Source of the DNA: JBBBNV01 sp037137075
GTDB taxonomy: Bacteria > Bacillota > Bacilli > Paenibacillales > NBRC-103111
Assembly: GCF_037137075.1 (NCBI RefSeq)
Contig: NZ_JBBBNV010000015.1
Coordinates: 51,120 to 115,119, forward strand
DNA: 64,000 nt
Reading direction: 5' to 3'
The notes below the pieces were generated by a model. It saw only the letters and a program-made list of their open reading frames with translations, ran no database searches and was not told the origin of the DNA. The first letter of the stretch is position 1. Every line of letters begins with the position of its first letter. Made by a program: the position numbers and the translations under genes. This document shows positions 23,774 to 33,726 of the stretch, in pieces.

Positions 23774-25699
23774 ATGAAATTGTCTGGAGCTATGCTCAGG
23801 CGCAGGCTGTTTTGGGCGCTGCTGCTCACTTCTCTGCTTTTTGTCGCTCTGCTGTTCCGGCTTGGCTACGTGCAATTATGGATAGGACCTGTGCTTGCGG
23901 AGCGGGCGGAGGATTCCTGGCGGCGGGAAATTCCGTTCGCCGCCAAGCGGGGGGAGATATGGGACCGCAACGGGGAGAAGCTGGCTTATAACATCAGTAC
24001 GCCAACAGTATGGGCGATTCCTGCACAAGTGAAGGACCCCGGCCAAGCGGCAAGTGAGCTGTCGCGGGTGCTGCAAATCCCATATGACACAGTATACGGG
24101 CTCGTCACCAAAAAAGAAATGAACGTCCGCATACAGCCGGGTGGCCGAAAAATAACGGCGGCGAAGGCCGACGAGGTCCGCCAATTGAGTTTGCCGGGTA
24201 TCGTTGTGGCGGAGGATAACAAGCGGTATTATCCGTTCGGTTCGCTGGCGGCTCACGTGCTGGGCTTTACAGGCATCGACAACCAAGGGCTGACCGGAGT
24301 CGAGCTGTCGCACAATGACCGGCTGAAGGGGATAAAAGGCAGCATTTCCTATTTGGCCGATGCGGCAAATCGCGTGATGCCGGGATCTTCCGAGCAGTAT
24401 ACCGACCCCCGGGACGGCTTGAACCTGCAGCTGACGATTGATAAACAAATTCAGTCCTTCATGGAACGTGAGTTTGATCAGGCGATGCTGCAGTTTCAGC
24501 CGCAGCATATCATCGGCATCGCCATGGACCCGACGACGGGCGAGATTTTAGCCATGTCCTCGAGACCGACCTACGAGCCGGCTCATTTTAATCAATCGCC
24601 GGTAGAGACGTATAACCGAAACTTGCCGATTTGGATGACCTACGAGCCGGGCTCGACCTTCAAGATTATTACGCTTGCGGCCGCCATTGAGGAGAAGAAG
24701 GTCGATTTGTTCAATGAACAATTTTACGACCCCGGTTATATTGAAGTTGCCGGGGCCCGTCTCCGCTGCTGGAAGAAGGGCGGCCATGGCAGCGAGAGCT
24801 TTTTGCAGGTTGTTGAAAATTCCTGCAACCCGGGCTTTGTGGTGCTAGGCCAGCGGCTCGGCAAGGAGAAGCTGTTTGAATACATACGCGGGTTCGGCTT
24901 CGGACAGAAGACGGGCATCGACCTGCGGGGCGAAGAAAACGGCATTATGTTCAAGCTGTCCAGAGTCGGCCCGGTGGAGCTGGCGACCACATCGTTTGGT
25001 CAAGGGGTTTCCGTAACGCCGATTCAGCAGGTGGCTGCCGTAGCGGCTGCCGTCAATGGCGGCAAGCTGTTTAAGCCTCATGTCGCCAAGGCCTGGGTGC
25101 ATCCGGTTACCGGTCAGGTGATGGAGAGCGTCCAGCCGGAGCTGGTGCGGCAGGTGATCTCCGAGCAGACCTCCAGGCAGGTGCGGGAGGCTTTGGAGAG
25201 CGTCGTCGCCAAAGGAACAGGACGCAACGCCTTTATTGACGGTTATCGTGTCGGCGGAAAAACCGGTACTGCGCAAAAAGCGGTGAACGGGCGTTATTTG
25301 ACGGATGAGCACATTGTCTCCTTTATCGGTTTTGCGCCGGCGGACGACCCGAAAATCGTCGTATATGTAGCTGTGGATGACCCGCAAGGACTCCAATTTG
25401 GCGGTCTTATCGCTGCGCCGATTGTCAAAAATATTATGTCGGATGCGCTTCGTTATATGAACGTGCCGCAGCGCAAGGATCAGATTCAGCGTGATTTTAA
25501 ATATGGGGATACGCCGATTGTAGAGGTGCCTGATTTGGTCGGCATGAGCGTCCAGGACATTTATGAAGACTTGAATTCGAATTTTACCCTTATTAAATCA
25601 GGAACGGGTCAAGTCGTTGTCAGCCAGCAGCCTGCGGCAGGGACACGGCTGGAGCGTGGCTCATCCATTCGTGTGTTTTTATCAGGAAATTCACAGTAG
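23774..25699 (+). CDS. spoVD: Stage V sporulation protein D, class B PBP
   Basis: Penicillin-binding protein needed for spore cortex synthesis, working with SpoVE. The 641 residues have a membrane span (about 13-30), KRGEIWDRNG (58-67), STFK with Ser294, SCN (350-352), KTGTA (496-500) and one C-terminal PASTA domain (about 577-636). One PASTA domain rather than two, and the location between pbpB and murE as in B. subtilis, support spoVD over a second division PBP. ATG 23774 has GGAGGG upstream; an in-frame start at 23750 lacks a site. The binding site can pair with an upstream TCCTGAA. Confidence 0.92.
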   Translation: MKLSGAMLRRRLFWALLLTSLLFVALLFRLGYVQLWIGPVLAERAEDSWRREIPFAAKRGEIWDRNGEKLAYNISTPTVWAIPAQVKDPGQAASELSRVLQIPYDTVYGLVTKKEMNVRIQPGGRKITAAKADEVRQLSLPGIVVAEDNKRYYPFGSLAAHVLGFTGIDNQGLTGVELSHNDRLKGIKGSISYLADAANRVMPGSSEQYTDPRDGLNLQLTIDKQIQSFMEREFDQAMLQFQPQHIIGIAMDPTTGEILAMSSRPTYEPAHFNQSPVETYNRNLPIWMTYEPGSTFKIITLAAAIEEKKVDLFNEQFYDPGYIEVAGARLRCWKKGGHGSESFLQVVENSCNPGFVVLGQRLGKEKLFEYIRGFGFGQKTGIDLRGEENGIMFKLSRVGPVELATTSFGQGVSVTPIQQVAAVAAAVNGGKLFKPHVAKAWVHPVTGQVMESVQPELVRQVISEQTSRQVREALESVVAKGTGRNAFIDGYRVGGKTGTAQKAVNGRYLTDEHIVSFIGFAPADDPKIVVYVAVDDPQGLQFGGLIAAPIVKNIMSDALRYMNVPQRKDQIQRDFKYGDTPIVEVPDLVGMSVQDIYEDLNSNFTLIKSGTGQVVVSQQPAAGTRLERGSSIRVFLSGNSQ

Positions 25700-25810
25700 T
25701 CATCGCCGCCTGTCCAAGTATACAATGGGGGAGGAAACCCGATAATGGTTGATATCCGGCCGTTATCGGGTACATAAGGCAGAACATAGGTGGTTGGGGG
25801 AGGAAACGTC

Positions 25811-27298
25811 ATGCGGCTTCGCGAGCTTGCTTCTTTATTTACGCTGTGCCGGATCGTCGGAGACGGCGAGACCGAAATTAACGGCATTGGTCTGGATTCC
25901 CGGCAGTTGCGCCAGGGGGACCTGTTTGTATGTATTCCGGGGGTAAAAACAGATGGGCATCAGTATGCCGGGCAAGCGCAGGCGGCAGGCGCTGCTGCGC
26001 TTGTGGTGGAGCGAGAGCTTGATGTGGCGCTGCCGCAGTTGGTTGTGAAGGAGGCGCGTCAGGCTATGGCGGCCATCGCATCTCATTTGTATGGATACCC
26101 GAGCCGGACCCTGCGCGTCATCGGCGTAACCGGCACAAACGGCAAAACCTCGACTGCATGTATGATTGAGCATTTGCTGCGCAGTGCGGGTCAGGAAACG
26201 GGCTTAATGGGAAATTTGGGTGTCAAGATCGGCAGCGATCTGCTTCCCGTTTCATTAAATACACAGGAATCCCACGATTTGCACCGCTATTTCCGGATGA
26301 TGCTGGATCAGGGCGCATCGTACTGCGCGATGGAAGTATCGAGCATGGGGCTGGCAATGGGCAGGGTGAAGGGCTGTGAATTCCGCACGGCTGTTTTTAC
26401 CAATCTGACCCAGGACCATCTGGACGATCATAAAACCATGGACAATTACAAGGCGGCCAAAGGGCTGCTATTCTCACGTTTGGGCAACGGTTTCCATGCT
26501 GAACCGGAGAAGCGGAGGTTTGCCGTTCTGAATGCGGATGACCCGGTAAGCGCCGAGTATGCGCGATTGACCACAGCGGAGGTCATTACCTACAGCCTTC
26601 ATCCGGGGGCAGACGTGTATGCTGAAGAGGTGCGTGTGACTCCGGGCGGAAACCGGTTTCGGCTGCGAAGCTTTGCAGGTGCTGCGGAGATTTCGATGAA
26701 GCTGGTAGGCAAATTCAATGTTTCTAACGCCCTGGCCGCCGCAGGGGCAGCACTGGCAGAGGGACTGACCGTAGATCAGGTGCAGGCCGGACTGGCTACG
26801 ATGCCGGTGGTCAGCGGAAGAATGGAGCTGGTTGACGGAGGCCAGCAGTATCTGGTCATCGTGGATTACGCCCATACTCCGGACGGACTGGATAACGCCC
26901 TGTCCACTATCCGGGAATTCGCGCAGGGCCGCGTCATTACCGTGTTCGGCTGCGGAGGGGACCGCGATCGTACGAAGCGGCCGATAATGGGCCGGATTGC
27001 GGCTCAATACAGCGATGTGGTTATCGTAACCTCGGATAATCCTCGCAGTGAAAATCCGGAATCCATCTTGCAGGAAATTGTTCCGGGGCTGCAGGAGGCC
27101 GGTTTGGCGGAGCATCAATATACACTTCTGGCCGACCGGAAGGCGGCGATACAAAAAGCAGTTGAAATCGCAGGCCCGGACGATGTAGTATTGATTGCGG
27201 GCAAAGGTCACGAAACGTATCAAATTATTCATGGCGTCAGCTATGACTTCGATGACCGCATCGTTGCCAGAGAAGCGATAAGGGGCGTATTGCGATGA
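25811..27298 (+). CDS. murE: UDP-MurNAc-tripeptide synthetase, meso-DAP-adding (MurE)
   Basis: Adds meso-diaminopimelate to UDP-MurNAc-L-Ala-D-Glu. Of 495 residues, the ATP loop GVTGTNGKTST lies at 105-115, the middle domain has FTNLTQDHLDDHKTM, and DNPR at 409-412 is the signature for meso-DAP rather than lysine specificity. ATG 25811 has GGGGGAGG 7 bases upstream; an upstream in-frame start at 25790 has none. The stop overlaps the start of murF. The DAP may come from the DapL route coded at 52.8 kb. Confidence 0.97.
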   Translation: MRLRELASLFTLCRIVGDGETEINGIGLDSRQLRQGDLFVCIPGVKTDGHQYAGQAQAAGAAALVVERELDVALPQLVVKEARQAMAAIASHLYGYPSRTLRVIGVTGTNGKTSTACMIEHLLRSAGQETGLMGNLGVKIGSDLLPVSLNTQESHDLHRYFRMMLDQGASYCAMEVSSMGLAMGRVKGCEFRTAVFTNLTQDHLDDHKTMDNYKAAKGLLFSRLGNGFHAEPEKRRFAVLNADDPVSAEYARLTTAEVITYSLHPGADVYAEEVRVTPGGNRFRLRSFAGAAEISMKLVGKFNVSNALAAAGAALAEGLTVDQVQAGLATMPVVSGRMELVDGGQQYLVIVDYAHTPDGLDNALSTIREFAQGRVITVFGCGGDRDRTKRPIMGRIAAQYSDVVIVTSDNPRSENPESILQEIVPGLQEAGLAEHQYTLLADRKAAIQKAVEIAGPDDVVLIAGKGHETYQIIHGVSYDFDDRIVAREAIRGVLR

Positions 27299-28692
27299 TT
27301 AAACGGACGCTGGCACAAATTGCGCATATGGTAGACGGGGAACTGTCTGCAAAGGAAACGTCGCCGGGTGCGTTGTGGATTGAAGGAGTATCCACCGATT
27401 CGCGGAGCATTCAGGCGGGCAATTTGTTTGTGCCGCTCGCAGGAGATAACTTCGACGGCCACGCCTATGTTGAAGGAGCCATTCAAAGCGGGGCGGCCGC
27501 CGCATTGTGGCAGCGCGATCACGGACCGGCGCCGGAGGGCAGGCCGATTGTTGTCGTGGAAGACAGTCTCATCGCATTGCAGCAGCTGGCTGCGGCCTAC
27601 CGGGATGAGCTGGATGTACGGGTTATCGGCGTGACCGGCAGCAATGGAAAAACGACGACAAAGGATATGCTGGCGGCTATGCTCGGCACGGTTTTTTGTG
27701 TTCATAAAACGCAGGGCAACCTGAATAATCATATTGGTGTTCCGTTGACGCTGCTTCAGCTTGCCGAAGAAACACAGGTAGCCATCATTGAAATGGGCAT
27801 GAGCGGACGGGGAGAGATTGAGCTGCTGTCCCGTCTGGCGAAGCCGGAAGCTTCCATCATTACCAATATCGGCGAGTCGCATCTTCTCCAACTGGGGTCA
27901 AGGCAAGAAATTGCCCGCGCCAAGCTGGAAATTGCGGCAGGCATGCCGCACGGGTCACTGCTGGTCACACAGGGCGACGATCCGCTGCTGGCGGAAGAGC
28001 TGGGCCCGGTTGTGGCTGCCGGTGCATTCCGGCACACCCGTTTTGGGCAGGGGCAGGATAATGATGTATACCCGATCGAGATCACGCTGGATGATCAAGG
28101 GACGCATTTCAAAGCAAATGGCTCCGATATCCGCTGGTTTGTACCGCTGCTGGGCCAGCACAATGTCATCAATGCGCTTGGCGCTATAGCGGTATGCCGC
28201 TCTTTCGGAGTCGAGGATCAAGAGCTGGCCCGCGGTCTGCGTCAAATGCAGGCAACGGGAATGCGCATCGAGCTGGTCAAGGCGCCGAACGGCCTCACCA
28301 TTTTGAACGACGCATACAATGCAAGCCCATCGTCCATGCGGGCAGCACTGAAGCTGCTGGCCGAAATGAAGGGCTATGAGAGTAAGGTGGCGGTGCTGGG
28401 CGATATGCTGGAGCTGGGTGACGGGGAAGCACAGTTTCACCACGACATCGGCAGCCAAATCGATTCGCTAACCGCCGATTATGTATTCACGTATGGGGAA
28501 AGGGCGCGGCATATTGCAGAAGCGGCTGCGGCTCGGCTACCGGCCGGGCATGTGCTGTCTTTTTCCGACAAAAGCCTGCTCGTGGATCAACTGCTTCAGG
28601 TTGCTCAGCCGCAGGATATTATATTGGTCAAAGGTTCACGCGGCATGAAGCTGGAAGAGGTCATCGGCGGCCTGCTGCAAGCCGTGAAATAG
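27295..28692 (+). CDS. murF: UDP-MurNAc-tripeptide D-Ala-D-Ala ligase (MurF)
   Basis: Adds D-Ala-D-Ala to give the pentapeptide precursor in the cytoplasm. The 465 residues show the Mur ligase plan: STDSRSIQAGNLFVPL, ATP loop GVTGSNGKTTT (112-122), NNHIGVPLTLL and IVDDAYNAS-like ILNDAYNASPSSM in the C-terminal domain, and GDMLELGD. It overlaps murE by 4 bases, so translation is coupled. Confidence 0.97.
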   Translation: MIKRTLAQIAHMVDGELSAKETSPGALWIEGVSTDSRSIQAGNLFVPLAGDNFDGHAYVEGAIQSGAAAALWQRDHGPAPEGRPIVVVEDSLIALQQLAAAYRDELDVRVIGVTGSNGKTTTKDMLAAMLGTVFCVHKTQGNLNNHIGVPLTLLQLAEETQVAIIEMGMSGRGEIELLSRLAKPEASIITNIGESHLLQLGSRQEIARAKLEIAAGMPHGSLLVTQGDDPLLAEELGPVVAAGAFRHTRFGQGQDNDVYPIEITLDDQGTHFKANGSDIRWFVPLLGQHNVINALGAIAVCRSFGVEDQELARGLRQMQATGMRIELVKAPNGLTILNDAYNASPSSMRAALKLLAEMKGYESKVAVLGDMLELGDGEAQFHHDIGSQIDSLTADYVFTYGERARHIAEAAAARLPAGHVLSFSDKSLLVDQLLQVAQPQDIILVKGSRGMKLEEVIGGLLQAVK

Positions 28693-28708
28693 AGAGGGGA
28701 GTCTAGTT

Positions 28709-29662
28709 TTGGAGCTTAAAGCCATTATACTAACCATGGGCGTCGCTTTTGTGCTGGCGATGGTACTCGGCCCGATTATCATCCCGCTGCTCAGGCGGCT
28801 GAAGTTCGGGCAGCAAATCCGCACTGACGGTCCGCAAAGCCATCTGAAAAAGAAAGGGACGCCGACGATGGGCGGGATTATTATTTTGCTCGCCTTGTCG
28901 CTTGCGTATTTGCGGTTCTCCGACCTGAATCAAGATGCGGTCATTTTGCTGGTGGCGGCGCTCGGGTTCGGTCTGGTTGGCTTTCTGGATGATTATATTA
29001 AAATTGTACTGAAGCGCTCCCTCGGCTTGACCGCCCGGCAAAAGCTGTTCGGCCAGCTGCTGTTCGCCTGCATCGTTTGTGTTCTGCTGGCGCTGAAAGG
29101 CCACAGCACGGAGGTAGCTATTCCATTTACGCATTGGAGCATAGAGCTGTCCTGGCTTTACTACCCCCTTGTTGTAATCATGATGCTCGGCTCCTCCAAC
29201 GCCGTCAATTTCACTGACGGTCTGGATGGGCTTTTGGCGGGTACGAGTGCTATTGCATTCGGCGCGTATGCCGTCATCGCCATGATACATGCCGAGCCGG
29301 AAGCAGGGATTTTCTCTGCCGCGATGGTCGGCGCGGTGCTGGGCTTCCTGGTTTACAATGCGCATCCCGCCAAGGTCTTCATGGGAGATTCAGGATCGCT
29401 CGGTATCGGAGGCGGCCTGGCTGCGGTAGCCGTGCTGACCAAGTCGGAGCTGCTGCTTGTGCTGGTGGGCGGCGTGTTTGTCATCGAGATGCTGTCTGTG
29501 ATTATTCAGGTGATTTCTTTTAAAACACGTGGCAAACGGGTGTTCCGCATGAGTCCGATTCATCATCATTACGAGCTGGGCGGCTGGTCGGAATGGCGGG
29601 TCGTCATTACATTTTGGCTTGCCGGACTTATTTTTGCCGGCATTGGACTTTTAAACCAGTAA
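28709..29662 (+). CDS. mraY: Phospho-MurNAc-pentapeptide transferase (MraY)
   Basis: Makes lipid I by moving phospho-MurNAc-pentapeptide to undecaprenyl phosphate. A 317-residue polytopic protein with about ten membrane spans. Key motifs: KKGTPTMGGI, FLDDYIK (aspartates), NAVNFTDGLDGL, GDSGSLGIGG and SPIHHHYELGGW. The start is TTG at 28709 behind AGAGGGGAG, and no ATG is better placed. Confidence 0.96.
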   Translation: MELKAIILTMGVAFVLAMVLGPIIIPLLRRLKFGQQIRTDGPQSHLKKKGTPTMGGIIILLALSLAYLRFSDLNQDAVILLVAALGFGLVGFLDDYIKIVLKRSLGLTARQKLFGQLLFACIVCVLLALKGHSTEVAIPFTHWSIELSWLYYPLVVIMMLGSSNAVNFTDGLDGLLAGTSAIAFGAYAVIAMIHAEPEAGIFSAAMVGAVLGFLVYNAHPAKVFMGDSGSLGIGGGLAAVAVLTKSELLLVLVGGVFVIEMLSVIIQVISFKTRGKRVFRMSPIHHHYELGGWSEWRVVITFWLAGLIFAGIGLLNQ

Positions 29663-29678
29663 GGGGTTGTTCGTTTCA

Positions 29679-31142
29679 ATGTGGTCACCAGAAGATTATC
29701 ACGGCCGGGAGGTCGTTGTGCTAGGCTTGGCCAAAAGCGGTGTAGCCGTGGCCAAATTGTTTCACCGTTACGGTGCGAACGTCACTGTCAACGATAAGAA
29801 AGAACGTCAACTATGCCCTGAGGCCGCAGAATTGGAGGCCCTGGGTATTTGTGTTATTTGCGGCAGCCATCCGGAGACGCTCATTCATCCCGGTGTGGCG
29901 CTCCTCGTCAAGAATCCGGGCATTCCCTATACGGTGTCCCCGGTCGTTCAAGCGGAGAATCTGGGGATTGAAGTCGTTACCGAGGTTGAGGTTGCCTACC
30001 AGATCTGCAAGGCGCCAATGATTGGAATTACCGGCTCGAACGGAAAAACCACGACAACGACGTGGGTTGGACTTATGCTGGATGCGGCGGGCAAGCGGCC
30101 GATTGTTGCCGGGAATATCGGAACGCCGCTGAGTGAGGCGGCGGAACAGGCGGATGCCGATAACTGGATGGTTGTCGAGCTGTCCAGCTTTCAATTAAAA
30201 GGAACTCGTTCCTTCCGTCCCCGGATAGCCCTGATCACCAACTTCTATGAGACCCATCTTGACTACCATGGCTCGATGGAAGACTATGTCGAATCCAAGG
30301 CGAAGCTGCTTGCCAATCAGCAGGACGGCGATATTTTTGTCGTTAATGAGGATGATACCGTTTGCCGTAGTCTTGCTGCCCGCACATCCGGGAAGCTGCT
30401 GCGGTTTTCGTGCCGCCAGCGGCTGGAAAGCGGTGTTTATTTGGAGCCGCCGCTTGGGACAGGCAGCGAAGAGGAAGCGGCAGGCCGTCAAATCGTATAC
30501 CGGACTGCGGACGGAGCTGTGACGCCGATTTTACCTGCCCGGGAAGTAGGCATTCCGGGCGAGTTTAATTTGGAAAATGCGCTTGCCGCCACGGCTGTTG
30601 CCTTGTCTGCCGGTGTAGATCCGGCACTCATCGGCAGCGTGCTTCATGAATTCCGTGGTGTTGAGCATCGGCTGGAATTCGTGCGTGAATCCGGCGGGAT
30701 TGTTTATTATAACAATTCCAAGGCAACCAATCCGGCGGCAACGATCAAAGCGCTGGAATCGTTCGAGCAGCCCATTGTCCTGCTGGCCGGAGGCCTGGAG
30801 CGCCATATGGAGTATACGGAGTTACTCCCTTATTTCCGGGAACGGGTGAAGGCGGTCGTGGCCTTCGGCCAAACCCGGGACAAAATAAGCCGGGTCGCCG
30901 CTGAGGCGGGCCTGGACCTTATCGCGGTTGTCGATGAGCAGTCGCTTCAGAGCCCTGCGCAGTCCTTCGGTTCGGCTTCCGAGCTGGCGGCAGCGGTGCT
31001 GCAGGAAGCCGTCACCCGCGCCAAAGCATTTGCCGAGGAAGGCGACATCGTTCTGCTCTCGCCGGCGTGCGCTAGCTGGGATATGTTCGCCTCCTATGAG
31101 GAGCGTGGACGCATTTTTAAACAAGCTGTGCATAACCTGTAA
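29679..31142 (+). CDS. murD: UDP-MurNAc-L-alanine:D-glutamate ligase (MurD)
   Basis: Adds D-glutamate to UDP-MurNAc-L-Ala. The 487-residue product begins with a Rossmann-like VVVLGLAKSGVAVAKLF, has the ATP loop GITGSNGKTTTT (116-127), LITNFYETHLDYHGSM, and the C-terminal NNSKATNPAATIKAL with LLSPACASWDMF. It is about 35 residues longer than the B. subtilis enzyme, partly from an insert near residue 255 (PPLGTGSEEEAAG). ATG 29679 follows AAGGGG at 13 bases; TTG 29667 is too close to that site. Confidence 0.95.
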   Translation: MWSPEDYHGREVVVLGLAKSGVAVAKLFHRYGANVTVNDKKERQLCPEAAELEALGICVICGSHPETLIHPGVALLVKNPGIPYTVSPVVQAENLGIEVVTEVEVAYQICKAPMIGITGSNGKTTTTTWVGLMLDAAGKRPIVAGNIGTPLSEAAEQADADNWMVVELSSFQLKGTRSFRPRIALITNFYETHLDYHGSMEDYVESKAKLLANQQDGDIFVVNEDDTVCRSLAARTSGKLLRFSCRQRLESGVYLEPPLGTGSEEEAAGRQIVYRTADGAVTPILPAREVGIPGEFNLENALAATAVALSAGVDPALIGSVLHEFRGVEHRLEFVRESGGIVYYNNSKATNPAATIKALESFEQPIVLLAGGLERHMEYTELLPYFRERVKAVVAFGQTRDKISRVAAEAGLDLIAVVDEQSLQSPAQSFGSASELAAAVLQEAVTRAKAFAEEGDIVLLSPACASWDMFASYEERGRIFKQAVHNL

Positions 31143-31148
31143 ATAGAA

Positions 31149-31195
31149 GGGGCTTGACCGGATTTCAGGACTTATTTTATTCCATTCCCAAGCCC
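31149..31195. repeat. Inverted repeat between murD and spoVE
   Basis: GGGCTTG and CAAGCCC face each other about 32 bases apart, with a second pair TCAGG/CCTGA overlapping. There is no T-run. Role unknown. Confidence 0.35.
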
Positions 31196-31226
31196 TGAAC
31201 TTCTATTAGACAGGTGGTGTCGGATT

Positions 31227-32324
31227 ATGACAAAAGCGAAAGCGATGCCGGACCCGTGGATCATCATTGCCACACTGGCCATTCTGGGAATCGGTGTGGT
31301 TATGGTGTACAGCGCAAGCGCGGTGCTTGCGTTCCATGACTTTGGCGACAGCTTTTATTATTTAAAGCGTCAGGCTATTTTTGCAGTGCTTGGCATTGTG
31401 GCTATGTTTTTCACGATGAATGTGGATTACCGCGTGTGGCGCAGATGGGCGTTTCCCGGCCTATTGATTTGCTTCGGGCTCCTGGTCATCGTACTCATCC
31501 CTGGGGTCGGTGTCGTTCGAGGCGGCGCCCGCAGCTGGCTCGGCATCGGATCGCTCGGCATTCAGCCCTCCGAATTTATGAAGATGGGCATGATTGTTTT
31601 TCTGTCCAAGTGGCTGGCTGAGCCGGTGCATCCCATCACAGGCTTTACGCGGGGGCTGCTGCCACCGCTGGCCACAATTGGCGCTGCTTTCGGCTTGATT
31701 ATGCTGCAGCCGGATCTGGGCACCGGGGCTGTGCTTGTCGGAGCCTCGTTGATCATTATTTATACAGCTGGAGCACGGATGGCCCACCTGGCTGGACTCG
31801 GCTTGCTCGGTGTCGCCGGCTTTGTCGGCCTGATTGCCGCCGCACCGTACCGGCTGAAGCGGATTACAGCATTTCTGGACCCGTGGCAGGACCCGCTGGG
31901 CGCAGGGTATCAGTCGATTCAATCCCTTTATGCAATTGGACCGGGCGGGCTGGTTGGGCTGGGACTCGGAATGAGCCGGCAAAAATACAGCTATCTGCCC
32001 GAGCCGCAGACGGATTTTATTTTCTCCATTATTGCCGAGGAGCTTGGGTTTATCGGCGGAGCGACGGTGCTGGTGCTGTTTCTGCTGCTGGTTTGGCGCG
32101 GCATGCGTACGGCGATGACTGCGCCGGATACGTTCGGGAGCCTGCTGGCGGCCGGCATTGTCGGCATGATCGCAGTGCAGGTCGTCATCAATATCGGGGT
32201 CGTGATCGGCATGTTCCCGGTTACCGGCATCACGCTTCCATTAGTAAGCGCCGGGGGGTCCTCCCTGACACTCATGCTGACGTCCATCGGCGTACTGCTT
32301 AATATTTCCCGTTACGCGAGGTGA
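31227..32324 (+). CDS. spoVE: SEDS-family glycosyltransferase SpoVE
   Basis: Polytopic peptidoglycan polymerase of the FtsW/RodA/SpoVE family. The 365 residues make about ten spans; family motifs are VMVYSASAV, SLGIQPSEFMKMG, LMLQPDLGTGAVL, LDPWQDPLGAGYQSIQSLYAIGPGGL and YLPEPQTDFIFSIIAEELGFIGG. Placement between murD and murG and pairing with spoVD identify it as SpoVE rather than the vegetative FtsW, which is normally elsewhere in Bacillales. ATG 31227 follows AGGTGGTG. Confidence 0.9.
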   Translation: MTKAKAMPDPWIIIATLAILGIGVVMVYSASAVLAFHDFGDSFYYLKRQAIFAVLGIVAMFFTMNVDYRVWRRWAFPGLLICFGLLVIVLIPGVGVVRGGARSWLGIGSLGIQPSEFMKMGMIVFLSKWLAEPVHPITGFTRGLLPPLATIGAAFGLIMLQPDLGTGAVLVGASLIIIYTAGARMAHLAGLGLLGVAGFVGLIAAAPYRLKRITAFLDPWQDPLGAGYQSIQSLYAIGPGGLVGLGLGMSRQKYSYLPEPQTDFIFSIIAEELGFIGGATVLVLFLLLVWRGMRTAMTAPDTFGSLLAAGIVGMIAVQVVINIGVVIGMFPVTGITLPLVSAGGSSLTLMLTSIGVLLNISRYAR

Positions 32325-32335
32325 TTTTTCAGATT

Positions 32336-33406
32336 ATGAACAAAATTGTTTTTACCGGAGGCGGTTCGGCCGGGCACGTCACGCCGAATCTGGCGCTGAT
32401 GGCGAAGCTGCGTGCCAAGGGCTGGCGTGCGGAATATATCGGGTCCCGGGACGGCATTGAGAAGCAAATCATCGCATCTTCCGGAATTCCGTACCATGCG
32501 ATTTCATCGGGCAAGCTGCGCCGTTATTTTGATTTGAAAAATATAAAGGACCCGTTTCGCGTCCTGCTCGGCGTTGGCCAAGCGTACCGTTTGCTCCGCC
32601 GGATTAAACCGGATATCGTTTTTTCCAAGGGAGGCTTCGTTTCCGTGCCGGTTGTGGTTGGCGCCTGGCTGAACCGGATTCCGGTCATCATTCATGAGTC
32701 GGATCTGACGCCGGGGCTGGCCAATAAGCTGTCGGTTCCTTTTGCCGCGAAGGTATGCACGACCTTTCCCGAAACGACCCGTCATCTGCCGCCGGGAAAG
32801 GCGGTTTCCATCGGCCTGCCGATTCGTGAGGAGCTGCTGCAGGGCAGTAAAAGCAAAGGGCTGAACATATGCCATTTCTCCGGCGAAAAGCCCGTGCTGC
32901 TTGTTATGGGCGGAAGTCTCGGGGCCCAGCGGATTAATGAGGCGGTACGGGCTGCGCTTCCGGAGCTGCTGGAGCGGTTTCAAGTGGTCCATATTTGCGG
33001 AAAGGGCCAGCTCAATTCCGAGCTGGAGCGCCGGCACGGGTATCGCCAGTTTGAATTTATTCAGGAGGAGCTTCCGCACATTTTGGCCATGGCCGATGTG
33101 GTTGTGTCTCGTGCCGGAGCAACGTCGATATTTGAATTTTTATCTTTGTCCAAGCCCATGCTGTTAATTCCGCTGACCCGTGGCCAGAGCCGGGGCGATC
33201 AAATCATGAACGCGGAATCGTTCGAGCGGCAGGGCTATGCTGCTGTTCTGCCTGAAGAGCAGCTTACCCCGGAACGGCTGGTCCTGGACGTGAGCCAGCT
33301 GTACGCCCATCGTGAGCAGGTGCAGGCCCGGATGCCGAAGCAGGCCGGACGCGCCAGCGCCGAAGCGGCTGTACGGCTTATTGAAGAAACGGCCGCAAAG
33401 GCGTGA
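32336..33406 (+). CDS. murG: UDP-GlcNAc:lipid I transferase (MurG)
   Basis: Adds GlcNAc to lipid I to give lipid II on the inner membrane face. The 356-residue GT-B enzyme has GGGSAGHVTPNLAL, DIVFSKGGFVSVPVVV, IIHESDLTPGLANK, VMGGSLGAQRINEAV and the donor-site SRAGATSIFEFLSLSKPMLLIPL. ATG 32336 is 11 bases after AGGTGA; a GTG at 32321 overlaps spoVE and lacks spacing. Confidence 0.97.
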   Translation: MNKIVFTGGGSAGHVTPNLALMAKLRAKGWRAEYIGSRDGIEKQIIASSGIPYHAISSGKLRRYFDLKNIKDPFRVLLGVGQAYRLLRRIKPDIVFSKGGFVSVPVVVGAWLNRIPVIIHESDLTPGLANKLSVPFAAKVCTTFPETTRHLPPGKAVSIGLPIREELLQGSKSKGLNICHFSGEKPVLLVMGGSLGAQRINEAVRAALPELLERFQVVHICGKGQLNSELERRHGYRQFEFIQEELPHILAMADVVVSRAGATSIFEFLSLSKPMLLIPLTRGQSRGDQIMNAESFERQGYAAVLPEEQLTPERLVLDVSQLYAHREQVQARMPKQAGRASAEAAVRLIEETAAKA

Positions 33407-33495
33407 ATTTGAATTGAATTGGGCGATTGTCACACACATTGCTCTTCTGACATAAACTACACTATAACCGTGACAGACACCCGGAAAGCTCGAAG

Positions 33496-33726
33496 ATGCA
33501 TACAAAGGCCAGGTGGAAAGGCTGCTTTGCCAGACCGGTGCTGGATATAGGGGCTGGTTTACTGCTTACTCCACAAGCTGCGATTAGTTCGGAGAATGAA
33601 CATGATTCTTTGACGCAGCGCAAGCGAGCTTTTGCGATGCAGCTGGAAGCCATGCATCGGCGTCATGCACCTGCGGCGATCGCCCGCCTGAAGATGCAGC
33701 AGCGTCATGCTTCCGATGTTCTGTGA
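33496..33726 (+). CDS. Possible small protein between murG and murB
   Basis: An open frame of 76 residues fills most of the 334-base gap between murG and murB. It has no recognised family, no membrane span and is rich in Arg, His, Gln and Met (for example AMHRRHAPAAIARLKMQQRHA), giving a basic, helical C-terminus. The stop lies at the murB ribosome binding site, which would couple the genes. Against it, the site before its ATG is poor (GGAAAG 9 bases upstream) and the start region is unlike neighbouring genes. I rate it as roughly even odds. Confidence 0.4.
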   Translation: MHTKARWKGCFARPVLDIGAGLLLTPQAAISSENEHDSLTQRKRAFAMQLEAMHRRHAPAAIARLKMQQRHASDVL

